Source of the DNA: Ricinus communis
Lineage: Eukaryota; Streptophyta; Magnoliopsida; Malpighiales; Euphorbiaceae
Direction of reading: 5' to 3'
DNA: 64,000 bases
Assembly (NCBI RefSeq): GCF_019578655.1
Contig: NC_063263.1
Location: forward strand, 28,581,001-28,645,000
Below are positions 32,670 to 43,615 of the stretch, one piece after another; positions within the stretch are counted from its first letter, which is position 1; each line of letters opens with the position of its first letter. The notes under the pieces were generated by a model. The model was not told where the DNA came from. It worked only from the letters and a program-made list of their open reading frames with translations, and did not search any database. The translations under genes were made by a program, and so were the position numbers.

Positions 32670-33474
32670 TGATACGAATCTTATTAGCACTATGAGTCCT
32701 ACTCTAATAAGGAATCGTACTTCAACTAGGATTCAAGATCCACTTCACATTCATGGAGGCCTAATTACAAGGTCCAAGACTAAGAAGATAAAAGAAGATC
32801 TCAATAGGCTTCTTCAAGACATTTGGGCTAAGGACACATCAAGGCTTGAAGAGTTGGATTCAAATTCAAGGCTCATTAATCTAATTCAATTTATTGGACT
32901 TGAATAAATCTAATATCGGCTTAATGAGCATAAAGAAGCACATAAGGAAGTTTGGGCCTAATTAGCTCCAGCAAAGATAGCCCATGCATGTGACTTAAAG
33001 AAACTAGGTTTCTTACTTCTAATGGGCGGCTACATAGTATTTTAGGAGTATTAGGACTTTTTTTAGTTATCTTTTTTAGTTAGGATGTTTATCTCTATCC
33101 TATTTGAGTTGTAATTTCTTAATAGCTTAAAGTTAGAGTTCTCTAAAGACTATAAAAGCCTAGTATGAATTTTCAAGTTCATTGATTGATTGATTATTAA
33201 TTTATTTTGTGAGTTTATAATCTATTCTTAGTTCTTATTTAGAGCTAAATCGAACTTATCAAGCAATTCATTGTTTGTGGCATTCAAATTCGACATATCA
33301 ATTTAGAATCTATACTAAATTGTGGCATCTTCTACCTCTAATACCTTAGGTTTGATAGTTTAATATACTTGAAGGATCTAAGGTTTCCATTGATCTGGTT
33401 CTAAATAGTTCTTGGATAATAAAAACAATCTTACATATAGGTTTAATCCTTTGATATAGGTTAGGTTCATATCA
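32670..33474 (+). repeat. 5' LTR of CRM/Reina-like chromovirus
   Basis: 805 bp, TGATACGAATC at 32670 to TCATATCA at 33474, followed by a primer site. Its first third encodes a polyprotein C-terminus (next entry). No second LTR of this family is in the window, because the element is cut at 37342. Confidence 0.75.
32692..32907 (+). CDS. Chromovirus polyprotein C-terminal segment encoded inside the LTR
   Basis: A 71-codon open frame with DPLHIHGGLITRSKTKKIKE and LLQDIWAKD, ending LINLIQFIGLE. In plant CRM/Reina-like Gypsy elements the integrase ends with a segment of the form PL-GPITRARAK-K-LE, and in CRM elements this part can lie within the 3' LTR. Here it lies in the 5' LTR, so it is a non-expressed copy of the overlap unless LTR transcription runs through it. 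The open frame without stops is notable in so decayed an element. Confidence 0.6.
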   Translation: MSPTLIRNRTSTRIQDPLHIHGGLITRSKTKKIKEDLNRLLQDIWAKDTSRLEELDSNSRLINLIQFIGLE

Positions 33475-33476
33475 TT

Positions 33477-34164
33477 CGATATTAGAGCTTTGGCTTTTAA
33501 ATCAGGTTACCTATCTTTAATTTCCGCATATTCTTTTTTTATCTTTTTTTGTCATTCTTCTCTATCCAAATTTTATTCAAATTAAAAAAGAAATCAGTTT
33601 CATTTTTGTGATCTTATTTAAATCTATTTTATGATTGTTTGTGATTAATTGTTCTAATAACATCTTTACTTATTCCAAATTCTTTAGTCAAGTGCCTTCA
33701 AAAAAAAAAGGAAAAAGAGGCAAGGAAAAAAATCCAAAAAAAGTTGCTATTGTCAACCGGTTCTTAAAAAAAGAAAAGAGATTTATACCTTTTGTTTTCT
33801 TCACTTGTTAAGCTTACTTAGTCTTTTATTACCTTTATTCTTGTGTCCTTCATTGTGTATAGGCTTAATCTTGTTCATTAAGTCTAGTTTAGTCTTCTTA
33901 TTTTGGTGTTCTTGTGTGCGTTTAAATATGATTTGTTGGTTATTGAGTAACTACAATATTGGTTATTTGATAATTGATAATTTTAGCCTTTACAAGAACC
34001 AAAGAGTAGAGATTTGAGTGCTAAAAGGCTAATGGTGAGTTCACTAGAGGGTAAGAGCCTATTTAAGTAAAACACGAGCGTGAGTCATATCCTTTGAGTG
34101 TAAACACATGAGGGAGTGTTATTTGTGAGATTTTTTTATTTCTTTTATGTTATTGTAGATTGTC
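33477..34164 (+). other. Primer-binding site and leader of the chromovirus
   Basis: CGATATTAGAGC begins at 33478, a changed form of TGGTATCAGAGC (initiator tRNA-Met). The leader is ~680 bp and T-rich, with A-rich tracts near 33700-33780. No gene is supported in it. Confidence 0.6.
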
Positions 34165-34345
34165 ATGGCTGATTTGTCGGAGCCAACCGTGGCACAAGTT
34201 ATGGAGCATTTAGAGCATATAGGGAGGCAACTTCGAGATTTTGGTGATCGAGTGGAGAGGGTGGAAACAAATTTAAAATGGCCAAACAACAACGCCAACC
34301 ACATAAACCAACACACACTTAGACAAGTTCGTAAAGGGAGATGGC

Positions 34346-34376
<31 letters not shown>

Positions 34377-35789
34377 GCCCGTTGATGATAATGAATAAGG
34401 GCGTAGAAGGCAAGATAACAATTTTGGAAATAAAAAGATGAAGATTCCTAAGTTCCAAGGCAAAGTCGACCTTGAAGCATACTTGGAATAGGAAAAGAAA
34501 GCATATTTCATCTTTGATTGTCATTACTACTTCGAAGAGAAAAAGGTAAAACTCATAGCTGTTGAATTCATAGATTATGCTATAATTTGGTGGGATTAAT
34601 TTTTGTTGAGTAGGAGGAGAAACGGAGAAGCGCCTATTACTAGTTGGCAAGAGATGAAAACCGTCATGAAGAAGAGATTTGTACCCAACATTACTATAAA
34701 GATGTATGCAATCGACTACAAAGATTGATACAAGGATTTAATAGTATGGAGGAGTACTATCAAGAGATGGAAATTGTAATGATAAGAGGCAATGTAGAGG
34801 ATGAAAGAGGGGCAACTATGGCACAGTTCTTGAGTGGATTGAATAAGAACATTATTGATGTGTTAGAGTTACAAGAATATGTTGAAATGGAGGACATCCT
34901 ACATAAAGCCATCAAAATTGAAAAGCAATTGAAGTGTAAAATGACTAGGTACAATTCAAGAAATACAACTTCCATGTGGAAACCGAATTGGAAAGATAGT
35001 GACAAGAGTTTTTTCAAGCCCAAAGTAGATGTTAGCAAGAATGGAAAAGATTTGGGCAACATTAAAATGCAAGGGAAACTCGAAACTTCTAACACTAGAT
35101 CTCGAGATAGTAAGTGTTTTAAATGTTTGGGGCAGAGACATATTACATCACAATGTCTAAATAAGCGTGTAATGGTGGCTACACAAAATGGTGATATTGA
35201 GAGTGATAGTGATGATGATGAAGAATGCATGCCCGAGCTTGAGGATGCAAGTGACATAGATGAGAAAATTAGGACTAATGGTGAGTTATTTGTCATAAGA
35301 CGTGCTCTTAATATGCAAGCAAAAGAAGAGAATGAAGTCCAAAGAGAGAACATTTTTCATCCTAGATGCCAAGTCCAAGACAAGGTATGTAGTTTGATTA
35401 CAGATGGGTGGAGTTGTACCACTGTTGTTAGTGCTAGTTTAGTTGATAGGTTACGTTTACCTACTACTAAACATCCAAAACCCTATAGATTGTTATGGTT
35501 GAATGATTATGGAGAAATAAAGGTTAATAGGCAAGCATTGATATCATTCTCTATTGGATGTTATCATGATGAAGTGTTATGTGATGTCATTCTTATGCAT
35601 GCTAGTCATATATTATTAAGACATACATGGCAATATGATAGACGAGTTGTGCATGATGGATATTCAAATCGATATTCTTTTATGATGAATAACAAACCTA
35701 TTACACTTATACCATTATCTCCTAAGCAAATTTATAAGGACCAAAAGGTTCTAAAAGAGAGAGAGAAAGCACTTAAAAGGGAAAAATAG
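34165..35789 (+). pseudogene. Chromovirus gag and protease
   Basis: ATG 34165 (MADLSEPTVAQVMEHLE) leads to a poly-Asp run, then a stop at 34396. The frame continues with MKIPKFQGKVDLEAYLE and IWWD, broken by TAG and TAA where Trp and Gln are usual. After a frameshift near 34678 a 381-codon open stretch (from 34644) holds HYYKDVCNRLQ, a CCHC knuckle CFKCLGQRHITSQC (about 35116-35157), an acidic linker, and protease. The protease reads RCQVQDKVCSLITDGWSC (the family has IDGGSC, so the Gly after DG is Trp), WLNDYGEIKVNRQ and DRRVVHDG. This is the standard gag-to-protease layout for this clade. Confidence 0.85.
34345..34376 (+). repeat. (GAT)n microsatellite in gag
   Basis: About ten perfect GAT units encode a run of Asp residues in gag. 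Confidence 0.9.
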
Positions 35790-37342
35790 TTAAAAGCGCA
35801 ACAAAAGGAGAGTTATGTGAAAAGCCATGAGAGAAGTGAGCCTAGAGTGGAAAAAGGAGAGAGAGAGGGTAATGCACAAAGAAAAAAAGAGAAAGAGGCG
35901 CATGCAAATGGAGAAGGTGTGATTGTGAGTTATGAGAAAAAAGGCAATTTCTATGTAAAAGAGGGTGAGATGAAGAGAGCTTTTCTTTCAAGGCAACCTA
36001 TGATTGTACTTTTCTAACTAAGAAAACACTAGTTTTCCTAGTGTATTTCAATCTCTTTACAGGAATTCAAAGACTTATACCCCGAAGAGATGCCTAAAGG
36101 ACTACCACCAATAAGGGGAATCGAGCATCAAATTGATTTCATACCGCCGCTTCAATTCCAAATAGACCAGCTTATCGAAGTAATCATCAGGAGATGAAGG
36201 AGTTGCAATGACAAGTGGAAGATTTGATGGCTGAAGGGTTGATTAGAGAAAGTATGAGCCTATGTGTGGTGCTCGTCTTACTTGTGCCAGAAAAAGAAGT
36301 AACATGGTATATATGTGTTGATTGTCGTGCTATCAACAAGATTACATAAAGTATCGCCATCTCATTCCTTGTTTGGATGATATGTTAGATGAACTCTATG
36401 GGTCGACTATCTTCTCTAAAATTAATTTGAAATCTGGTTATCATCAAATTAGGATGAAGGTGGGTGATGAATGGAAAACTATATTTAAAGTAAAGTATGG
36501 TTTGTATGAATGGTTAGTCATGTCTTTTGGCTTAACTAATGCACCTAGCACTTTTATGAGATTAATGAACCATGTTTTGCGTGCTTTTATTGAAAAATTT
36601 ATGGTTGTCTATTTTGATGATATCTTGATTTATAGCAAGTCTTTAGATGATCATGTCGAACATGTGCACATAGTACTTTATGTTTTGTGCAAAGAGAAAT
36701 TGTACATCAATTTTGCTAAATGTTCTTTTTGCACTAATAAACTTGTGTTTTTAGGATTTGTTGTGACTCATAAAGGAATAGAAATTGATAGTGAAAAGGT
36801 AAAGCAATAGAGTCTTGGCCGAAACCTAAGAGTGTTGGGGATGTAAGATCATTCCATGCTTAGCTAGTTTTATAGGAGGTTTGTTAAGGATTTCTCTAGC
36901 ATAGTTGCACCTTTAATAGAAGTAATTAAAAAGAATGTAGGATTTAAATGGGGCGAGGAACAAGAAAAGGCTTTTAACTTGCTTAAATCTAAGTTAATTA
37001 GTGCACATTTACTTGCTTTACCTAATTTTGACATGACTTTTGAGACTGAATGTGATACTTTCGGAATTGGTATTAGTGTTGTTCTTATGCAAGAAGGACG
37101 TCCTATAGCTTATTTTAGGGAAAAGCTCAATGGGGCAGCCTTGAACTACCCAACCTATGATAACGAGATGTAAGCATTGGTAAGAGCTTTAGAGACATGG
37201 CAAGACTATCTTTGGCCTAAAAAGTTTGTGATTCACACGGATCATGAATCATTAAAGCATTTGAAGGGGGAAAATAAGCTTAATAAATGCCATGCTAAAT
37301 GGAGTGAGTTCATTGAATCCTTTCCATATGTGATCAAGCATA
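35790..37342 (+). pseudogene. Chromovirus reverse transcriptase and RNase H
   Basis: A Lys/Glu-rich linker (35817-36017) is followed by the RT entry YPEEMPKGLPPIRGIEHQIDF (36075-36137) and [11 protein letters not shown] (36315-36345). A 162-codon open piece from 36322 has [36 protein letters not shown] and the active-site [11 protein letters not shown] (YxDD kept, about 36610-36640). Next come FLGFVV and, after a frameshift, FVKDFS and NVGFKWGEEQEKAF. RNase H shows FETECDTFGIG (catalytic Asp kept), YFREKLNGAALNYPTYDNEM and [12 protein letters not shown]. It ends at [10 protein letters not shown], exactly where an Athila-type LTR begins. Integrase is absent. Confidence 0.9.
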
Positions 37343-38760
37343 AGGCAGTGTACCTATCGATGCAGTCTAGCACTAATGGCGAGTATCAAGGTCGTATTCC
37401 TCGGAAAAGTGAAAGCCCAGAGTTACTCCTTTGTTCTTTGTTATATTAACCTAAAATAAATGATGAATAATTTCTAAACAAACTAATAGCTACAAGCTAA
37501 GTTCTAAGGGAGATGCAAGAGTAATTGATAACTAAAATAACCAAGACAAGAAAGCAAACCCAAAGGGAACCTAAACCAGTTGACAATAAAACAAAAGATA
37601 AAGGATTAGTGAGTCTAATTATGCTACCCGTGGATGAATTCTTGACCGAATTCGGTTTCTCCCTCGAGATAACCAAATTCCTAAATCTAATAACCTAAAG
37701 TTGGAATCTCTTCCTAACGATTGATTCTTAAATTAGCATTAAGCTTTAATCCGCCTCTATTAAGCTTTGTTAATTCTTAATCCGGCTAGTTAATTATCTT
37801 TATCTCTAAGCGATTATTAACCAATTCTTGCTATTCAAAATTCCAATTGTCAAATGGACTTCTCAATCATACAAGCAATCTAAACACACAATTCACAACG
37901 TCTCATGAATAATGCATTATCTTATTAATATTGAAAGCAAGAAGAATACAAAACTAATCCAAACAATCCAACAATATAATACTAAGCCAACATAGTAAAG
38001 AAATCCCAATGGATTTAATCAATCTAGCTAATCATGTTCATTATCAAAATACACAAGAATTCAATTACAACAATGAGTAAAGGTAGAGAAAACCCGATTA
38101 CACCTTTGGATGAGAGTAAACAACCCCAAATCCTTTTGCTCTAATTGAATCGATTCTTATTCCTCTTGCTTGATTTGAATACCAATCAATGAACCTCGCC
38201 CAATCTTCAATCTTTAAAGGGAACCCGCTTGAAACCTTGATCCAAGTCTCCTTTTCCCTTGGTTCCAGCTTAGAAAACCCTTAGACAGAGAAAGGTTAGG
38301 GTTTGGGACATTCTCCCCTGCTCTCTCTTCTTTTTTCCTCTCTTCTTTCTTTTAACTAATTCCCCCTGTCACCAGCCAACACGACCGTGTTGGTAGCCGT
38401 GTTCCCAACGCGGGCTGGTGTTGATGCTCGTGTTACTCACTGTGGCCGTGCTCCCTAAAACTTCTGTTTCTTTGATGTTTAATGCACCAACACTACCGTG
38501 TTGGTGAACGTGTTGGGAACACGGCCAGTATTGAAACTAACATGGCCATGTTTAGCTTCCTCTTGCTCGTACTTAGCTTGTTTCGGCAGCTTCGGCGTCC
38601 AATTATGCTCCAATTCTTCCCTTTATCGTCCTTTAACTTCTTTTGGACCTAATGCACACAAACAGATGCATAGGGTGAGTGTTGGGACCAATTCATATCC
38701 AAATGTCCATAAAATCAATCTTAAAAACCCTATTTAGATGTGTGTATTCTACGCACATCA
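37341..38760 (-). repeat. Athila-type LTR, lacking its first ~29 bp on the left
   Basis: It matches 50234-51701 and 57532-59001 along its length, from TAAGGCAGTGTACC to GCACATCA, but the outer TGATGTTTGC end is missing. It carries words of the type AACACGGCCGTGTTG at 38375-38550. It interrupts or replaces the chromovirus after RNase H. No internal Athila sequence adjoins it. Confidence 0.85.
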
Positions 38761-39121
38761 CAAGCGCTTCTCATCGCGGTATCAATTGCCATTTTGAGTC
38801 TTAAGCTCCAAGATTGAGCGCCCTCACACTTCTTGACGCTTTGACTCTTTGACTTCCAGGTGTCGCTTTGTCATTAGCAAGATGTCAGACAGAATTTTAA
38901 TGACTTATATAATTTTGACCATAAAAAAAGTGCCCCCGCGCTCTAGAAGCACCATTGTGCTTTTTAGGCCTTATTACAAGACTTTCTTAAAACTTCAAAA
39001 AAACTTTGGTCAATCTGAAACCTTTTAATGCACTGCTATATAGACACTCAAACATGATGTTAGCAATATTTAATTTGGTTGTTAAGATCAAAATAGAGAT
39101 CAATTGACTCTTAGGTCAACA
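38761..39121 (-). repeat. Copia LTR 5' portion, GCGCTT-word family
   Basis: Read from 39121 on the minus strand it starts TGTTGACCTAAGAGTC, like the solo LTR at 1603-2760. It contains GAGGGCGCTC, GAAGCGCTTG and GCGCGGGGGC words and is cut at 38761 by the Athila LTR end. Confidence 0.65.
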
Positions 39122-39590
39122 AAAGTGATTAGGAATAATCTTTTGGGGATTTTATAGGCATAAATGACTCAAAACATTCAAAAATTTAAAATTTCTTGAG
39201 AATTGAAGTTTTTTAAAACAGCTAATTTTTACAATTATTAAGACAATCGCGACCGCTAATTGAGTATCATACTCACGATCTTGAAAATTCTATGTAAAGG
39301 TCGAGAACTTTTTAAGAATTGTGTTCATAATCTACAAATAGTGCTCGTGAAAAGCCATTGACAATTTAACGGCTATAAAAGTTTGAAAATCGCACTTTCC
39401 ATGCCTATTTCACACTTCTAAGATTATAAAAAAATGGTTTTAAAAGAGACAGTAGGGATCGTGCTCATAATGTGGAGATCGGGCTCGCAATTTAATGGTC
39501 AAAAATAATTTTTAAAATTTTTTCAAAACCATGAAATTATGAATGTCGGAATGTGTTTGACACTATCTTATATGATCAACATCGGATGTA
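39122..39590 (-). promoter_or_regulatory. Post-pol U3-like spacer of Copia E with TATA box
   Basis: Homologous in layout to 48674-49266 of element A: words such as ATCGTGCTC, GATCGGGCTCGCAA and AATCGCGACCGC, ending in TTATGCCTATAAAATCCCC (39147-39166), equivalent to TTATGTATAAATACCCCC of A. The env-like ORF that should follow is missing, cut at 39121. Confidence 0.5.
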
Positions 39591-39877
39591 AATGATAAAG
39601 CTTGTAAAGTGCCAAAATTCACAAGCATTCTCAGTTGGACCAAAAATGCACATACAAACAATAATAAATAAGCTCAAAGCAAAATTGATAAATATAAGCA
39701 ACAATGAGGAAAAATGAGAAGTTTGATATCAATTGTGCTTTTATTTGTCATCTTCCCTTTTTCCATTTCTACTTATTTGAAAAGAGAGGTAAGGTTGAAA
39801 ATCCCTTGATTTGTACATGCCATCCAAATGCTAGCTTTCTTCCCTTGAAGTGGATTGGAAGCCACCCTACAAGAAGA
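39591..39877. other. Sequence between gag and the spacer of Copia E
   Basis: No protease, integrase, RT or RNase H motif is seen; pol seems deleted here. Nothing else is recognised. Confidence 0.4.
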
Positions 39878-41702
39878 TCAAGATTTGGTTTTCTTTCGTA
39901 CCCAAACAAATTTGGATACATGGTGGTTAGTCCTTGAAGGATCCTTAAGCTGAAGGTAATCCTTCCTATAATAAAATATATTTATATGACCAAATATCCT
40001 GCAATACTCATATTGAGCATTGGGTATGGAGCTCCTTTTGCTTAATAGTCTTCTTGCTTGGAATTTGGATCTCATTTCATTCTCATTTTTGTTATGCATA
40101 CAAGGACATGTTTTATGTGTATGTGTGTGCTTAAAAGCATGCTTCTTGTATAAAATTACATGATTAGTCCTTTAAGGCTTTTCTCTTAGACCTTGAGGCT
40201 TTTTCCTTTTTCCCTCAATGAGGGGAGGCCTTAGGTGTACTTTAACCTCCTTTTGTACAATCTCCATGTTTAAACTGCTTTAACAAAATGTGAACTAGAA
40301 GGTGATGATGATAATGAGTCTCCATTAAAACCAAGATCATATTTAATAAGAGGAGGTCTTTCGGATACAATGAGTATATTCAAAGGTTCATTTCTCTTGT
40401 GGAACTTTGAAATAGAATTTCTTAACTCTTATTTTATTTTTCAAATTATTTTTTTCTTTATGCAAATCCTTAAGTGAGAATGTTTTTAAAGAAACTTTAT
40501 TTAAAGAATCTTTTAGTTCTAAATTTGAAAAAGTAAGATTTGGAACTTGTTTTTCCAATTCTTTGAAAGCATTTTCTAATTTCGAACATTTTTCTTTATA
40601 AAACTTCATTTTAGAATAATATTTTCTCCTTTCAAAGGTTATGACTTTTAAGCATTCAATATTAACCATATCATGCACATCATGGCCACAATCATCATTA
40701 TAAGTATGATATGAAGAACATACCTCATTAGAGTCATCTTCCATGGCTATGAAGCAAGAGTTGGCAACTTCTTTTTATCTTCTTCACTTGAAGAACTATC
40801 ATCCTAAGTTGTCATAAATGCTTTCCTTTTCTCATTCTTCTTGCTCTTACTTTTGTATCAATTGGCCTTGACATGCCCTTGCTTGCCAGACCCATAACAA
40901 ATAACATTCATACTTAAGCTTCGAGGTAAATTCTTGAAGGGTCTTTTGTCTTTTCTTGTTCTTCATCATCTCTTTAACCCTTCAAGAAATAATGGGTAGT
41001 TCTTCATCTTTATTCCCACATGACTCACTAGAGCTCTCATTTTCAACTTGAGTCTTTATGGCACCTTGAGAACTAGTGTTTTCTTCTTATCTTTTCCTTA
41101 TCCTTTTTTAGCTCTTTTTCCTTTTCCTTTTCCTTAATCATAAGAGTTTCTATGAGCACATTTGTATAGATCTTCCAAGATCATCATTAGCTTCTTTAGT
41201 ACCGGCCACCCTTAATCCATACTTCTTCAATGGCAGGAATTTGAGGATTTTGTTATTGATGTCTACTAAATCGTAGTGCTTGCTAAGCTTCCTCATGTTA
41301 TTGACAATAGTTAGAAGGGCTCATATTTAGTTATAAGTAATTGAACTTCTTATACTTGACTTACATAGTTCCCTCAAGGTAGTTCTCTAGAGTTCTCCAA
41401 ATACCATAAGCATTTGGGAAATGTTGTGCTCTACCACATTCTTCTCTTGACAAGGGGCTAAGAAGAATTTCCATAGCCCTTTTATTCTTCTCATTTACTC
41501 TCTTATGTGCATCTACCTATTCCTCTCTATGAATAAATACTTGTAAACCATCTTTCTCTTTGGTTGAAGGCTTTCATTCCTTTCATACACTATCCCACAC
41601 ATCTAATAGCTCACTATTTAAGTAGACCTCCATTCTATACTTACAATGTGAATCAAATCCACCAAATAATGGTTTAAGATAATGCATATCTTCATTGGCC
41701 AT
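39878..41702 (-). pseudogene. SIRE-like Copia E: gag
   Basis: It starts at ATG 41700-41702 (MANEDMHYLKP). Frames are broken but keep LDVWDS, NAYGIWRTLENYLEG and the multi-coil region (LKELEKQVPNLTFSNLELKDSL, 40388-40744). The linker with YEYCRIFGHINIFYYRK and GPSRTNHH, KFVWV lies at 39880-40040. The first gag CCHC knuckle is decayed. The order is as in element A. It ends where protease should start. Confidence 0.8.
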
Positions 41703-41747
41703 CTTGAATCTTTAACCCATGCACTTAAGCTTGATGATGAGTACAAA

Positions 41748-42542
41748 GGTCTAATACCACTTGTTCTTTGATGCACCAAGAAAGGGGGTTGAATTGGTGA
41801 ATAGAAAGTTGATGGGCAATTAAAATTTAACTTAAATTATTAGATAGAGAGGGAAAAAATCAACACAAAGAGTTATAGTGGTTTGGGCATTAACCAACCT
41901 TACATTCATTCCCCAACCTACAATTGGGTATTTCACTATCAATGATCTTTTTACGGGTATAAGATTAAACCCAAGTGTTTTACAAGCTCGTGCTCAAACT
42001 TATACACTAAGATTTTTCCCAAGTTCAATCCCAAACTTAGTGTTTAAGTTCACGCCAAACCTTATAAGAGTTTTTCTTTCTAGGCTCACTCTTAAACCTT
42101 TTTCCAAGCTTTTTTCTAGATCACTCAAACCCTTACAAGAGTTTTTGTTCCACTAGGCTAACTCTCAAATCCAGCCAAGTATTTTAGGCTAATACTTAAC
42201 CTTAACAACAACCTTTGACAAAGATAAAAGTGATACACAAAGGTAAGAACTGAAAGATCAATAATTGGGTTATGTGAGGTTATTCATTATCCATCAATGT
42301 CCTTTGGAAGGGGTTTTTATACCCTCAAAAAACCAAAGAGTCGTTACTCACATAACTCTCACTATATCCCTTTTTCTTAGTTCTAACTAGTGCATTAAAC
42401 GCACTGTTAGAGCATTGCGGTTGCAATTAGGGAACAGCAATTGCGCTTGCTCTTATGCGGTCACTCTTGCTAAATTGCGATTATGATTCTTAAAGTTGTA
42501 ATGGCTCTTTTCCATATGGTGCTTCTTCATTGGTCTTCATAA
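41748..42542 (-). repeat. Copia E: primer site and 5'-truncated 5' LTR
   Basis: The minus strand reads TGGTATTAGACC (41748-41759), a changed tRNA-Met site, two bases after the LTR end at 41762. The LTR has a TATA box (GGTATAAAAACCCC near 42320), the repeated U5 phrase TTAGCCTAAAATACTTGG, and GCAATTGC/GCGGTTGC words at 42410-42475. It is cut at 42542 by element A. Confidence 0.75.
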
Positions 42543-43557
42543 TATTAGCCTAAATGGCTTGTCATATAGCTTAATCCTTTATTTTGATCTTAACAAAGAA
42601 ATTAAAGGTTTGATCTAATGATCTTTCAAGTGTTGATATTGTAGAATAATCTAAGAATAGTTACTTCAAAATCCCCGACCATGAAAAGCAACACTTTCAT
42701 GACAGAAACTCCAAGTGTACAAAAGCTCAAAATTGTGACAGGTGCAACCACGGATAGCAGAAGTTTTAAGGCAGATAAAAATGGCTTGGAAAGCTCAAAA
42801 TTGTAACCACGCATCAAGTGGGCGCAACCGCAAAAATTCAAGTCTAAAGTAACTGTTAGGAACCGCCAACGGTAATATTGAAGAGCCAAGAATGCCATGT
42901 CACCACGTCAGATAGTCGTTGGAGGCATTTTAAGATTCATGACCGCGAAGCAAGAATCGTGACCGCGATTTTGCTTTCTGACAAGTGCATTTGATGTACT
43001 GTCTTAAACCAAAATATGGAGATTCTTGGGGATACTTGTGCAATGGCTCTTTAAGGTTTTTAGGCTATAAAAACCATATCAAATGGCAACTAATGGTTTA
43101 TCAACAATCTCTAAAATTTTATACTATTATGCATTTAGTATTTCTCATTCTTGAATTAATTTCTTAAATCTTTATTGTTGTAAGAGCTTGAATGTTCTTA
43201 TGAGGTTTGAGTGTTAGCCTAAATACTTGGAATAAAGTTTAAAGGTTAGCCTAAAAAAAACTCTTAGAAGGATTGTGTATTAGCCACTAAAACACAAAGT
43301 GTAAGGTTCAGTGTGAGCCTTAAAATACTAAGTTGGGACTGAGCTTGAAAAACTCCATTTGTAAAAATAGATAGTATAGTGAATTCCCAATTATGAATTG
43401 GGGAATGGACGTAGGATTTGTTAAGACCCAAACCACTATAACTTCTTGTGTCTTATTTTTATGTGCTTTCCACATTTTCTTAAACCAAATTATTAATTCC
43501 CATCCTTCTCTATTCACCAATTCGACTACCCCTCTTCTTTGTTCATAAAGGCAAACA
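42543..43557 (+). repeat. 5' LTR of Copia A
   Basis: It starts TATTAGCCTAAA (TG mutated to TA) and ends AAACA. U3 has GCGATT/GCAACCGC/GACCGCGA words (42685-42975), a TATA-like GGCTATAAAAACC at 43062-43074, and U5 with repeated GTTAGCCTAAA phrases. Confidence 0.85.
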
Positions 43558-43559
43558 AG

Positions 43560-43571
43560 TGGTATCAAAGC
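43560..43571 (+). other. Primer-binding site of Copia A
   Basis: TGGTATCAAAGC, two bases after the LTR, fits the 3' end of initiator tRNA-Met with one change (usually TGGTATCAGAGC). Confidence 0.85.
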
Positions 43572-43615
43572 TTCGTATTCTTCATCAAGCTTAAGTGCAA
43601 GAGTCAAAGATCAAG

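Noticed and set aside
34119..34650. Ile/Ser-rich minus-strand frames
   Set aside because: They are created by the GAT microsatellite read in reverse and by gag antisense.
34760..35353. 197-codon open frame on the minus strand
   Set aside because: It is the shadow of the gag-protease frame on the plus strand, rich in Ser and Leu from antisense reading.
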